Below, piece by piece: positions 1 through 8,164 of a stretch of 49,155 nt of DNA. Numbering within the stretch: the first letter of the stretch is position 1; each line of letters begins with the position of its first letter. The translations under genes and the position numbers were made by a program. This DNA comes from RUG14199 sp045535205 (GTDB lineage Bacteria; Bacillota; Clostridia; Oscillospirales; CAG-272): positions 1-49,155 of the forward strand of contig JAZSLF010000107.1 in NCBI GenBank assembly GCA_045535205.1, given 5' to 3'. Under the pieces are notes generated by a model that was not told the origin of the DNA, made no database searches, and was given only the letters and a program-made list of their open reading frames with translations.

Positions 1-407
1 GCCTGAAATATAATACTGCAATTGCTGCACTTATGACTCTTATTAACGAGATCTATGACAAGGGCAGCATCACAAAGGGCGAAATGCGCGCATTCCTTAC
101 TATGCTCAATCCTTTTGCTCCTCACATCACTGAAGAAATGTGGGAAGTATGCGGATTTGACGGACTCCTTGCAGTTGCAGAATGGTGTAAATGGGATGAA
201 GCGAAAACTGTTGACGCAACTATTGAAGTGCCCGTACAGATCTGCGGTAAGCTTCGCGCAACGGTCAAGGTGCCTTCAGACGCAGATTCAAAGGCTGTAA
301 TCGAAGCGGCGAAGGCCGATCCCAAAATTGCAGAGCTTCTTGACGGAAAGAACATAATTAAGGAAATCTACGTTCCCGGCAAGATAGTAAATATCGTTGC
401 GAAATAA
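1..407 (+). CDS. leuS: Leucyl-tRNA synthetase, C-terminal part (partial at window edge)
   Basis: The reading frame is open from base 3 and ends at TAA 405-407, so only about the last 134 residues are present. Leucyl-tRNA synthetase charges tRNA-Leu in the cytoplasm. The visible part is the anticodon-binding helical domain (TLINEIYDKG, then MLNPFAPHITEEMWE) followed by the small C-terminal domain (VPVQICGKLRATVKVP, and the ending EIYVPGKIVNIV), all typical of bacterial LeuRS. The catalytic HIGH and KMSKS regions lie outside the window. The ATG at 33 is internal and is not a start. No terminator is visible after it; the next gene has its own promoter. Confidence 0.93.
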   Translation, partial: LKYNTAIAALMTLINEIYDKGSITKGEMRAFLTMLNPFAPHITEEMWEVCGFDGLLAVAEWCKWDEAKTVDATIEVPVQICGKLRATVKVPSDADSKAVIEAAKADPKIAELLDGKNIIKEIYVPGKIVNIVAK

Positions 408-453
408 TAATTTTAACTATAGGAAATTTTTCACAAAAAATAACTTTTTAGTA

Positions 454-482
454 TTGACAGAGTGAAAAAGTTGTTATATAAT
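454..482 (+). promoter_or_regulatory. Perfect consensus housekeeping promoter for rpsU
   Basis: The -35 is TTGACA (454-459), the spacer is exactly 17 bases, and the -10 is TATAAT (477-482). This is a full match to the vegetative sigma-70/SigA consensus, about 50 bases upstream of the rpsU start. A strong constitutive promoter is the natural inference for a ribosomal protein gene. Confidence 0.88.
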
Positions 483-533
483 ACTTTGGAGAGTTTATCT
501 CAGTTGCTTAAAGCGAAGGGAGGGAAACAGAAT

Positions 534-710
534 ATGGCAGAAATCAGAGTTAAAGAGGGCGAATCCCTTGATAGCGCACTTCGTCGTTTTAAGCGTCAGT
601 GTCAGCGTTCAGGTATCCAGGCTGAACTTCGTAAGAGAGAATGTTACGAAAAGCCCAGCGTAAAGAAGAAGAAGAAGGCTGAAGCTGCACGTAAGCGTAA
701 GTATAAGTAA
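534..710 (+). CDS. rpsU: 30S ribosomal protein S21
   Basis: This encodes 58 residues, the usual length for S21, a small basic protein of the 30S subunit involved in initiation. It begins MAEIRVKEGE, has the central SALRRFKRQCQRSG motif, and ends in a Lys/Arg-rich tail. The start is ATG 534, preceded by the strong site GGGAGGG (518-524). An upstream in-frame ATG at 462 lies inside the -35/-10 spacer, so it cannot be on the transcript. The gene is monocistronic, framed by its own promoter and a strong terminator. The neighbours often seen next to rpsU in Bacillus (yqeY, phoH-type genes) are not here. Confidence 0.96.
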   Translation: MAEIRVKEGESLDSALRRFKRQCQRSGIQAELRKRECYEKPSVKKKKKAEAARKRKYK

Positions 711-712
711 TT

Positions 713-747
713 AAAAAAGGAAGCGTGAAATATCGCTTCCTTTTTTT
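713..747 (+). terminator. Rho-independent terminator after rpsU
   Basis: Stem GGAAGCG (719-725) pairs with CGCTTCC (734-740) around an 8-base loop. It is flanked by an A-run before and seven T residues after (741-747). It closes the rpsU transcription unit. Confidence 0.92.
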
Positions 748-849
748 CATAATTAATTTCTTTTTATTTTTTTGAGGAAAATATGCAGCTTTTATAATTA
801 AATTTACAAAATTAATTAAAGTTTTTTTACATAAGCACAAGGAAATTTA

Positions 850-878
850 TTGACTATATAAAGAAAAGACTGTATAAT
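850..878 (+). promoter_or_regulatory. Promoter for rhaB
   Basis: TTGACT (850-855), a 17-base spacer and TATAAT (873-878), about 35 bases before the rhaB start codon. It has one mismatch from the SigA consensus. The short leader leaves little room for an RNA switch. I see no clear operator palindrome or catabolite-response element next to it. Confidence 0.8.
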
Positions 879-913
879 ATATCATAGATTATTGTGTAAC
901 GGAGGATTAAGGT

Positions 914-2389
914 TTGAGTAAAAGAGTTCTTGCCATAGACCTCGGAGCTTCAAGCGGCAGAGGAATTGTCGGTTCATATAACGGCGAAAAAATTGAGCTT
1001 GAAGAAATACACCGTTTTTCCAACGACCCGCTTCAGATAGGCGGCAGCTTTTATTGGGATACACTCAGATTGCTTCATGAGATCAAAACTGCAATCTTGA
1101 AGTGTGCACAAAGCGGCGGCATCGATACTATAGGTATTGATACATGGGGCGTTGACTACGGTTACATAGATAAAAGCGGTGCATTGATCTCTGTTCCTTA
1201 TCACTACAGAGACGAAAGAACACTTGACGAAATGGAGAAGGTATATTCTAAAGTACCTTATGCCGAGCTTTACGGTGAAACAGGCATTGAGTCAATGAGC
1301 TTTAATACGGTTTTTCAAATGAGTGCAGACCTTTCAAACCGTCCCTGGATAGTTGAAAATGCAGAAAAAATGCTTCTCACACCTGACCTTTTGGGATATT
1401 TTCTCACAGATAAGGCGGCGTGTGAGTATACAATAGGCTCTACTACAGCATTGATGGATGCAGAAAAGCGTGCTTTTTCAAAGAATATAATGGACAGGCT
1501 TGGTATACCGGGACGTCTGTTCGCTCCCGTGGTAATGCCGGGAAATATTTTGGGTAAGCTTACACCCGCAGTTGATGAAGAAACAGGCAATACGGGAGCT
1601 GTCGTTGTTAACGTACCGTCTCACGATACTTCTTCCGCTGTGCTTTCGGTACCTGCCGAGGAAAAGGATTTTCTGTTTATAAGCAGCGGCACATGGTCGC
1701 TTATGGGAACAGAGAATGAATGTCCCATTATCAATGAGACTTCCGAAAAATACAGCTTCACGAACGAGGGCGGTGTAGACGGTAAGATCAACGTAATGAA
1801 GAACATCATGGGACTTTGGCTTATTCAGGAGTCACGCCGTCAATGGAAGCGTGAGGGTAAGGAGTATAGCTTCAATGACCTCGAAAGCATGGCAAAGGAT
1901 GCCGATATGCTCAGATTTATAATTGATCCCGATGATGCTTCGTTTAATAAAGCGGGAAATCTTCCCAAGAGAATTGCAGATTACTGTGAAAAAGCAGGTC
2001 AGGGAAGACCTGAAACTGTCGGTCAGATAATGCGTTGCATATACGAAAGCCTCTGCCTTAAATACAGATTTACCGCAGAAAAGCTTGAAGAGCTTTGCTC
2101 TAAGCAATATGCATCAATAAATATAGTCGGCGGCGGAACGAAGGAAAAGCTTCTTTGTCAGTATGTTGCAGACTGTACGGGCAAAAAGGTATCAGCAGGA
2201 CCTGTCGAGGCGACTGCAATAGGCAATATCTCAATGCAGCTTATAGCAGCAGGAGAGATCGCCGACGTTATGACAGCACGAAGTATTATCAGAAATTCAT
2301 TTGATGTTGAAAATTATGTTCCGAATGCCGAATATAAGGCTAAATGGGACGAAGCCTATACTCGTTTTTGCAAAATGATAGGCAGATAA
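914..2389 (+). CDS. rhaB: Rhamnulokinase (FGGY carbohydrate kinase)
   Basis: 491 residues, close to the roughly 489 of known rhamnulokinases. It belongs to the FGGY sugar kinase family and is expected to phosphorylate L-rhamnulose in the cytoplasm. Supporting motifs are the N-terminal phosphate loop AIDLGASSGRGIVG (residues 6-19), TIGIDTWGVDYG near 75, PSHDTSSAVLSVP near 237 and FISSGTWSLMG near 255, plus the C-terminal NIVGGGTKEKLLCQ ATP-site motif. The ISSGTWSL and HDTSSA forms favour RhaB over xylulo-, glycero- or fuculokinase. The start is TTG 914, set by GGAGG at 901-905. No rhamnose isomerase, aldolase, transporter or RhaR-type regulator is nearby, so the pathway context is missing and the substrate rests on family resemblance. 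Confidence 0.82.
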   Translation: MSKRVLAIDLGASSGRGIVGSYNGEKIELEEIHRFSNDPLQIGGSFYWDTLRLLHEIKTAILKCAQSGGIDTIGIDTWGVDYGYIDKSGALISVPYHYRDERTLDEMEKVYSKVPYAELYGETGIESMSFNTVFQMSADLSNRPWIVENAEKMLLTPDLLGYFLTDKAACEYTIGSTTALMDAEKRAFSKNIMDRLGIPGRLFAPVVMPGNILGKLTPAVDEETGNTGAVVVNVPSHDTSSAVLSVPAEEKDFLFISSGTWSLMGTENECPIINETSEKYSFTNEGGVDGKINVMKNIMGLWLIQESRRQWKREGKEYSFNDLESMAKDADMLRFIIDPDDASFNKAGNLPKRIADYCEKAGQGRPETVGQIMRCIYESLCLKYRFTAEKLEELCSKQYASINIVGGGTKEKLLCQYVADCTGKKVSAGPVEATAIGNISMQLIAAGEIADVMTARSIIRNSFDVENYVPNAEYKAKWDEAYTRFCKMIGR

Positions 2390-2435
2390 GTAGGCTTGAT
2401 AAAGATAAAGAAAAAATATATATGGGGGAATTAAT

Positions 2436-3596
2436 ATGGGAAGCTTGTATGGAGAACTTGGCGTAATAGGAATGAAAGGCTGTGAAGGCTTTGTCGAACA
2501 GGTGGACAGGTATCTTCGTGAATGGAGAAGACACGGTGACGAAGAAACCTATCTTATAGAAATTGACTGTCCCAGATTTGGCTCGGGTGAGGCAAAGGCT
2601 ATTGTTCATGAATCAATGAGAGGACATGACCTTTATATCATTACAGATATGTTTAATCACAGCGTAAAGTATAAGATGTATGGGGAATACGTACCCATGA
2701 GTCCCGATGATCATTATGCTGATCTCAAGAGAATTATTGCTGCTGTCGGCGGTAAGGCGAGAAGAATATCCGTTATCATGCCTATGCTTTATGAGGGCAG
2801 ACAGCATAAGCGTACAACAAGAGAATCTCTTGACTGTGCGATGGCACTCCAGGAGCTTGTAAACATGGGCGTTACAAACATAATCACTTTTGATGCACAT
2901 GACCCCAGAGTTCAGAATGCCATTCCGCTCAGCGGCTTTGATAACGTAAGACCGACTTATCAGATGCTCAAGTCACTTACAAAGCGTTATCCTGACATCA
3001 GCCTTTCAAGTGATGATATTATGGTTATCGCTCCCGACGAAGGTGCGATGTCAAGAAGCATGTATTATGCTTCCGTTATGGGAATAGAACTGGGTATGTT
3101 CTACAAACGCCGTAACTACTCCGTAATTATCGACGGCAAGAACCCCATTGAAGCACACGAATATCTCGGCCGTGATATTAAGGATAAGGACGTTATCGTT
3201 GTTGACGATATGCTTGCATCAGGTGACTCTATTCTCGATGTATCGCTTCAGCTCAAGGAAAAGGGAGCAAAGAGAATCTTCCTGTTCCTTACATTTGCTA
3301 TTTTCACAGGCGGCTATGAACGCATTGAAAAGGCATATAACGAAGGCGTATTTACACAGATATTTGCAACCAACCTTGTATATGCACCCGATGAGCTTCT
3401 CAAGAAGCCTTGGTTTACACAGGTTAATATGTGCAAATACGTAGCTTACATCATTGATACGCTTAATCACGATGAAAGTATAAGCACTCTTCTTAATCCC
3501 GTTAAGCGTATCCATACCCTTCTTGAAACGCAGAATGAGAAAATAGCAAAATTGAAGGAAGAACAGCTTGCTCTTCCTAAAGAAGAAAATAACTGA
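2436..3596 (+). CDS. prs: Ribose-phosphate pyrophosphokinase, long divergent form
   Basis: Makes PRPP from ribose 5-phosphate and ATP for purine, pyrimidine, His, Trp and NAD synthesis. The protein has 386 residues, about 70 more than the common 315-residue enzyme. Visible landmarks are FGSGEAKA (near 49, where the usual motif is F-S-D-G-E), an HKRTTRES segment, TFDAHDPRVQ (pyrophosphate loop region, near 150), VIAPDEGAMSR (near 205), the KRR flexible-loop motif (near 228) and VIVVDDMLASGDS (PRPP loop, near 252). The last uses Ser where the common enzyme has Thr. About 60 C-terminal residues after TQVNMCKYVAYII are extra and charged. The start is ATG 2436 with GGGGGAA upstream. Family assignment is secure; whether it is the sole PRPP synthetase cannot be judged here. 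Confidence 0.85.
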   Translation: MGSLYGELGVIGMKGCEGFVEQVDRYLREWRRHGDEETYLIEIDCPRFGSGEAKAIVHESMRGHDLYIITDMFNHSVKYKMYGEYVPMSPDDHYADLKRIIAAVGGKARRISVIMPMLYEGRQHKRTTRESLDCAMALQELVNMGVTNIITFDAHDPRVQNAIPLSGFDNVRPTYQMLKSLTKRYPDISLSSDDIMVIAPDEGAMSRSMYYASVMGIELGMFYKRRNYSVIIDGKNPIEAHEYLGRDIKDKDVIVVDDMLASGDSILDVSLQLKEKGAKRIFLFLTFAIFTGGYERIEKAYNEGVFTQIFATNLVYAPDELLKKPWFTQVNMCKYVAYIIDTLNHDESISTLLNPVKRIHTLLETQNEKIAKLKEEQLALPKEENN

Positions 3597-3624
3597 TAAT
3601 AACCACCTCTTTGGAGAAAATAAT

Positions 3625-5337
3625 ATGTTAGAATTTAAAAAGAAAGTTGCGGCGTATATAAAAAAAACTGCCGAAGCAGCTTTTGACAGCTGTGAGCTTA
3701 CCTGTGATGAACTTGTGGCTATGCTTGAATATCCGCCTGATACTTCTATGGGTGACGTTGCGTTCCCCTGCTTTAAGCTCAGCCGTACCTTTAAAAAAGC
3801 TCCTCCTATGATAGCACAAGCTCTTGCGGAAGGTGAATACGGACCCGAAATCAGTGAAGTCAATGCAGTAGCCGGTTACCTTAATTTTAAGATTTCAAAT
3901 AAGTACCTTATTTCAAACGTTCTTGCGAGTGTTACTGATAAAGGTGAAAAATATGGGTCAAATGATATGGGAAAGGGCAAGACCTGCGTTCTCGACTATT
4001 CATCTCCCAACGTTGCAAAGCCTTTTCATATCGGTCACCTCGGTACTACCGTTATCGGACACTCTCTGAAGCTTCTTCATGAGTTTGCAGGATACGAATG
4101 CATCGGAATTAACCACCTCGGTGACTGGGGTACCCAGTTCGGTAAAATGATAGTTGCTTTCAGAAAATGGGGTAACAGAGAAGCGATAGAGGCTTCGGGT
4201 ATAGACGGACTTGTTGCTCTTTATGTAAAGTTTCACGCAGAAGCCGAAAATGATCCTTCTCTTGAAGACGAAGCGAGAGCAGAATTTAAAAAGCTTGAGC
4301 AGAACGACAGCGAGAATATTGAGCTCTGGAAATGGTTTGTAAGCATCAGCCTTAAAGAGTACAGTATTACTTACGGTCAGCTCGGTATAGAGTTTGACAG
4401 CTATAACGGTGGAAGCTTTTATACGGATAAAATGCCCGCACAGGTTCAGAAGATACGTGATGCAGGTATACTTAAAATTGATGACGGTGCCTCTATTGTT
4501 GATCTTGAAGAATACAATATGCCCCCCTGTCTTATTCTGAAGAAAGACGGCTCAACTCTTTATCCTACACGTGATATTGCTGCAGCGGCTTATAGAATGG
4601 ATACCTATAATTTTGATAAGTGTATCTACGTAACGTCAGCAGGACAGAGTCTTCACTTTGCACAGTGGTTTAAGGTTGTTTCTCTCATGGGATATGATTG
4701 GGAGAACAAGCTTATCCACGTTCCTTACGGAACGGTAAGCATAGACGGTGCCAAGCTTGCTACGAGAAGCGGAAACGTTGTTCTTTTAAGAGACCTGTTC
4801 CAGACGGCAATTGACAAGGTGAAGGGTATAATTGACGAAAAAAATCCGGATCTTCCCGATAAAGAAGCCACAGCTGAAGCGGTCGGCGTTGGTGCGATAG
4901 TATTCCATTATTTGTTTAATAACAGAATTAAGGATATTAATTTCAGTATGGATGCGGCTCTCAGCTTTGAAGGAAATACAGGTCCGTATGCTCAATATAC
5001 TTATGCGAGAACGTGCAGTGTGCTTTCAAAAGCAGGTGAGCTTGACGTAAACGCTGCCTCGGAAATAACCGAAGCTGATGAAGCTGAGCTTTTGAAGGTT
5101 ATTGCACTTTTCCCCGAAAAAGTAAATCAGGCAATAAAGGAATATGAGCCTTCTGTTATCACAAGATATATAATTGATGTATGTTCTGCATTCAATAGAT
5201 TTTATCACAATTGTCAGATTCTTACTGCAGAAGACGAAGCTGTAAGGAAGACAAGACTTGCTCTTACTAAAGCTGCTAATATAACTCTCGGAAACGCTTT
5301 GAGACTTATTTGTCTGAAGACTCCCGAAAAAATCTAA
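3625..5337 (+). CDS. argS: Arginyl-tRNA synthetase
   Basis: A 570-residue class I synthetase that charges tRNA-Arg. The N-terminal Arg-tRNA-synt-N domain (1-90) leads to SSPNVAKPFHIGH, with the HIGH motif at 135-138. The region VSIDGAKLATRSGNVVLL holds the degenerate KMSKS-type loop usual in ArgRS. The DALR anticodon-binding domain is at the C-terminus (GPYAQYTYAR, then FNRFYHNCQIL). The start is ATG 3625, set by TTGGAG (3611-3616). An in-frame upstream start at 3568 would overlap prs and lacks a good ribosome site. It follows prs after 28 bases and is probably co-transcribed. The upstream gap is too short for a T-box. Confidence 0.95.
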   Translation: MLEFKKKVAAYIKKTAEAAFDSCELTCDELVAMLEYPPDTSMGDVAFPCFKLSRTFKKAPPMIAQALAEGEYGPEISEVNAVAGYLNFKISNKYLISNVLASVTDKGEKYGSNDMGKGKTCVLDYSSPNVAKPFHIGHLGTTVIGHSLKLLHEFAGYECIGINHLGDWGTQFGKMIVAFRKWGNREAIEASGIDGLVALYVKFHAEAENDPSLEDEARAEFKKLEQNDSENIELWKWFVSISLKEYSITYGQLGIEFDSYNGGSFYTDKMPAQVQKIRDAGILKIDDGASIVDLEEYNMPPCLILKKDGSTLYPTRDIAAAAYRMDTYNFDKCIYVTSAGQSLHFAQWFKVVSLMGYDWENKLIHVPYGTVSIDGAKLATRSGNVVLLRDLFQTAIDKVKGIIDEKNPDLPDKEATAEAVGVGAIVFHYLFNNRIKDINFSMDAALSFEGNTGPYAQYTYARTCSVLSKAGELDVNAASEITEADEAELLKVIALFPEKVNQAIKEYEPSVITRYIIDVCSAFNRFYHNCQILTAEDEAVRKTRLALTKAANITLGNALRLICLKTPEKI

Positions 5338-5361
5338 TCTATAATTAATTCGAGGTGTATC

Positions 5362-6096
5362 ATGTCAGGACACAGTAAATGGAATAATATTAAAAATAAA
5401 AAAGAAAAAACCGATGCCCAGAAGGCAAAGGTGTTTACAAAAATAGGTAAGGAGATAGCAATTGCAGTTCGTGCAGGCGGTCCCGACCCCAATGTAAACA
5501 GAAAGCTCAAGGATCTTATCGCAAAGGCGAAGAGCTGTAACGTTCCCAACGATAACATCGAGCGTTCTATTAAAAAAGCAAGCGGAGCAGACAGCGTAGC
5601 TTACGAAGAGATCGTATATGAAGGTTACGGCCCCTCCGGTATTGCGGTAATCGTTGAAACGGCAACTGATAACAGAAACAGAACCGCATCCGAAATGCGT
5701 CATTATTTCGATAAATACGGCGGAAATCTCGGACAGTCAGGTTGCGTATCATATATGTTTGACGATAAGGGCGTTATAATCATCACAAATGAAGATGGTG
5801 ATGTTGATGAAGATGCTCTTATGGAAACTGCTCTTGAAGCCGGTGCTTCCGACTTTATAGCGGATGACGGAGTTTTTGAAATTTATACAGAAACAGATGA
5901 TCTTGATGCGGTTCGTGAAGCACTTGAGGAAAAGGGTTATAAGATAGAATCCGCAGAGCTTGACAGAATTCCCCAGACATATATCACTCTTGAAACAGAA
6001 GAAGATATTAAAAATATGAATTTGCTCATCGAACATCTTGAAGATAACGACGATGTTCAGGAAATTTATCATAACTGGGAAAACAGCGACGACTGA
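5362..6096 (+). CDS. yebC: YebC/PmpR family translation or transcription regulator
   Basis: 244 residues, full length for the YebC/PmpR/TACO1 family. It starts MSGHSKWNNIKNKKEKTDAQKAKVF, with the family signature SGHSKW, followed by EIAIAVRAGG, NIERSIKKASG, YEGYGPSGIAVIVE and the three-domain architecture. Members have been described as DNA-binding regulators and, more recently, as translation factors that help ribosomes through difficult sequences such as proline runs; which applies here cannot be seen. The start is ATG 5362 with GAGGTG upstream. It lies 24 bases after argS and is probably in the same transcript. Confidence 0.93.
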   Translation: MSGHSKWNNIKNKKEKTDAQKAKVFTKIGKEIAIAVRAGGPDPNVNRKLKDLIAKAKSCNVPNDNIERSIKKASGADSVAYEEIVYEGYGPSGIAVIVETATDNRNRTASEMRHYFDKYGGNLGQSGCVSYMFDDKGVIIITNEDGDVDEDALMETALEAGASDFIADDGVFEIYTETDDLDAVREALEEKGYKIESAELDRIPQTYITLETEEDIKNMNLLIEHLEDNDDVQEIYHNWENSDD

Positions 6097-6111
6097 TAAA
6101 TACTATTTATA

Positions 6112-6141
6112 TTCGCCGGTATTATAATTAGTACCGGCGAA
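6112..6141 (+). repeat. Perfect 10-bp inverted repeat between yebC and lgt
   Basis: Left arm TTCGCCGGTA (6112-6121), 10-base loop, right arm TACCGGCGAA (6132-6141). It is a stable GC-rich hairpin, but it is followed by A residues rather than T residues. It is therefore not a normal intrinsic terminator on the plus strand; it may act as an RNA-processing or attenuating structure or an operator. Confidence 0.75.
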
Positions 6142-6173
6142 AAATCTTATAAAATACTGATTTGGAGGTAAAT

Positions 6174-7103
6174 ATGGGATCAAATTTTGTTTCTTTTCCC
6201 GGACTTGGGATAGGGCCCTTCAAACTCAATCCTGTGGCTTTTGAGCTTTTTGGTCATCCTGTAATGTGGTACGGCGTCATAATTTGCTTTGGTATGATTT
6301 TAGCGGCATTGTATGCTCTGTCGAGAGCAAAGATTGAAAAGATAAAAACCGACGATATTATTGACCTTGCAATTTTTGTTATAATATTCGGAATTTTTGG
6401 TGCGAGACTTTATTACGTGCTCTTTTCACTTGACAGCTATATAGTTGAAGGTAATTTTCTGAAAACCTTAGGCGAAATGGTTGCGATCTGGAACGGAGGA
6501 CTTGCTATATACGGCGGAGTAATCGCAGGTTTTCTTACAATACTTGTGTTTTCAAAGGTCAAGAAAATGCGTTTTTCGACCTTGCTTGATGTGGTAGCTC
6601 CGGCTGTTTTGATAGGTCAGATTGTGGGGCGATGGGGCAACTTTATGAATGCAGAGGCCTATGGGGCGGAAACTACTGTTCCTTGGAGAATGGGGCTTCA
6701 TTCGTCTTTTGATGGCGGAGAAAGCTTTTATAATGAGATTTTTGTGCATCCCACCTTCCTTTATGAATCACTATGGAATTTGGTAGGTTTTATTCTTATA
6801 GCAGTTTTCTATAAAAAGAAAAAGTTTAACGGTCAGATATTTCTTTTCTATATCACCTGGTACGGATTTGGAAGAATGTTTATAGAAGGGCTTCGTACCG
6901 ACAGTCTTATGGTCGGCCCCGTCAGAGTTTCTCAGCTTCTTGCGGGTGCTACTTTTGTAGTCGGTTTAGGGCTTATGATATGGAATCTTATCAATGTTAA
7001 AAAATATAATGACTCTGTTGCAGATGTAAGTTTTGAAGATATGTCAATTTTACACGGTGAATCCGACGAAGACAGTACGGAAGATAATAATATTCAGGAG
7101 TGA
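6174..7103 (+). CDS. lgt: Prolipoprotein diacylglyceryl transferase
   Basis: A 309-residue polytopic membrane enzyme that transfers diacylglycerol from phosphatidylglycerol to the lipobox cysteine of prolipoproteins, the first step of lipoprotein maturation. The family signature is present as VGRWGNFMNAEAYG (near 150), together with YGVIICFGMIL and FLYESLWN. Several hydrophobic segments are consistent with the seven-helix fold. The C-terminal 40 residues are acidic and cytoplasmic-looking. The start is ATG 6174, fixed by GGAGG at 6164-6168; the TTG at 6162 would overlap that site. A likely client lipoprotein is encoded at 46621. The next gene, folD, starts 3 bases after the stop. Confidence 0.95.
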   Translation: MGSNFVSFPGLGIGPFKLNPVAFELFGHPVMWYGVIICFGMILAALYALSRAKIEKIKTDDIIDLAIFVIIFGIFGARLYYVLFSLDSYIVEGNFLKTLGEMVAIWNGGLAIYGGVIAGFLTILVFSKVKKMRFSTLLDVVAPAVLIGQIVGRWGNFMNAEAYGAETTVPWRMGLHSSFDGGESFYNEIFVHPTFLYESLWNLVGFILIAVFYKKKKFNGQIFLFYITWYGFGRMFIEGLRTDSLMVGPVRVSQLLAGATFVVGLGLMIWNLINVKKYNDSVADVSFEDMSILHGESDEDSTEDNNIQE

Positions 7104-7106
7104 ATT

Positions 7107-7961
7107 ATGGCAAAAATAATAGACGGAAAAACCATATCATCAGCGGAACGAATTAAAATAGCTGATGAATGCAATAAGCTAAAAGAAAAGGGAATAACAC
7201 CCGGACTTGCAGTTATAATCGTTGGCGAAGACCCCGCTTCCACCGTATACGTAAGAAATAAAGAGCGTTCCTGTATAGAGGTCGGTTTTAATTCTCAGGT
7301 TATCAGAATGCCTGAAAGCATCGAAGAGAAGGAACTTCTTGCCAAGATAAGCGAGCTTGCGGAAGACGAGGCAACAGATGGAATTCTTGTACAGCTTCCA
7401 TTGCCTGCACATATCGATGAAAAAAACGTAATAGCTGCAATTCCTCCGGAAAAGGACGTTGATGCTTTCCACCTTGAGAATACAGGCAGAATTATGGTAG
7501 GTGACTACAGATACCTACCCTGTACTCCAGCGGGCATTATGACGATGCTGGAGCATGAGAATATTGACGTCTGCGGCAAGGAATGTGTTGTAGTCGGCAG
7601 AAGCAACATCGTTGGAAAACCAATGGCTATGCTTCTTCTTAACAAAAGCGGTACGGTTACCGTGTGCCATTCCAGAACAAAGGATCTCGCCGAGGTTACA
7701 AGGCGAGCAGATATACTTGTTGTTGCTGTGGGAAAACCGGAGTTCATCACGGGAGATATGATAAAGCCCGGTGCTGTGGTCATTGACGTAGGTATCAACA
7801 GATGTGAAGACGGTAAGCTCAGAGGAGACGTTCACTTTGAAAGTGCGGAAAAGACAGCATCTGCAATTACACCTGTTCCGGGAGGTGTCGGTCCCATGAC
7901 TATAACGACACTTCTCAAGAACACAATTACTGCGGCAAAGGAAAGACTAAACAAAAAATAA
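7107..7961 (+). CDS. folD: Bifunctional methylene-THF dehydrogenase/methenyl-THF cyclohydrolase
   Basis: 284 residues, standard FolD length. It interconverts 5,10-methylene-, methenyl- and 10-formyl-tetrahydrofolate with NADP. Signatures are PASTVYVRNKERSC (containing the catalytic Lys in a YVRNK context, near 53), DGILVQLPLPAHI, KDVDAFH, LPCTPAGIM, the Rossmann motif VVGRSNIVGKPMA (near 161) and PVPGGVGPMTITTLL. The start is ATG 7107 with CAGGAG at 7095-7100 inside the end of lgt, so the two are translationally close and share a transcript. Confidence 0.96.
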   Translation: MAKIIDGKTISSAERIKIADECNKLKEKGITPGLAVIIVGEDPASTVYVRNKERSCIEVGFNSQVIRMPESIEEKELLAKISELAEDEATDGILVQLPLPAHIDEKNVIAAIPPEKDVDAFHLENTGRIMVGDYRYLPCTPAGIMTMLEHENIDVCGKECVVVGRSNIVGKPMAMLLLNKSGTVTVCHSRTKDLAEVTRRADILVVAVGKPEFITGDMIKPGAVVIDVGINRCEDGKLRGDVHFESAEKTASAITPVPGGVGPMTITTLLKNTITAAKERLNKK

Positions 7962-8054
7962 AACAAAATTTCATTGTCGTATTGCACAAAAAAAAGAATT
8001 TGTGCTTGAACAATTTGTTGTTTTGGACTATTTTTGAAAAATGTAAAAAATAAC

Positions 8055-8083
8055 TTGACAACTCAGTTGTTTGATAGTAAAAT
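8055..8083 (+). promoter_or_regulatory. Promoter for the rplU-prp-rpmA operon
   Basis: TTGACA (8055-8060), a 17-base spacer and TAAAAT (8078-8083). It has one mismatch from the SigA consensus. It gives a leader of about 75 bases before the rplU start. Confidence 0.85.
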
Positions 8084-8102
8084 ATATTTTGCCGCATAAT
8101 GA

Positions 8103-8129
8103 TTGGTTTTGAAAAGCATAGCTTACCAA
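8103..8129 (+). promoter_or_regulatory. Possible L21-type ribosomal protein leader hairpin
   Basis: In the rplU 5' leader, TTGGT (8103-8107) can pair with ACCAA (8125-8129), and inside it AAGC (8114-8117) with GCTT (8121-8124) around an ATA loop. This leaves a 6-base asymmetric bulge. L21 leader RNAs are known upstream of rplU in low-GC Gram-positives and are thought to mediate autoregulation. The match here is by position and structure only. Confidence 0.42.
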
Positions 8130-8164
8130 CATTAGCGAGACATAATGAAAGAGAGGTGCTTTTC

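Noticed and set aside
462..533. Extended rpsU start at ATG 462
   Set aside because: It lies inside the spacer of the promoter, upstream of the transcription start.
3568..3624. Upstream argS start at 3568
   Set aside because: It overlaps the prs coding end and lacks a ribosome site; ATG 3625 has TTGGAG at good distance and fits family N-termini.
6112..6141. Intrinsic terminator after yebC
   Set aside because: The stem is strong but is followed by A residues, not T residues, so it is listed as an inverted repeat only.
7984..8005. Terminator after folD (GCACAAA/TTTGTGC)
   Set aside because: It is only a 7-bp AT-rich stem and no T-run follows; too weak to call.
8099..8164. N-terminal extension of rplU from ATG 8099
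   Set aside because: It lies in the leader just after the promoter, adds residues not found in L21, and the GTG at 8165 has the proper ribosome site.
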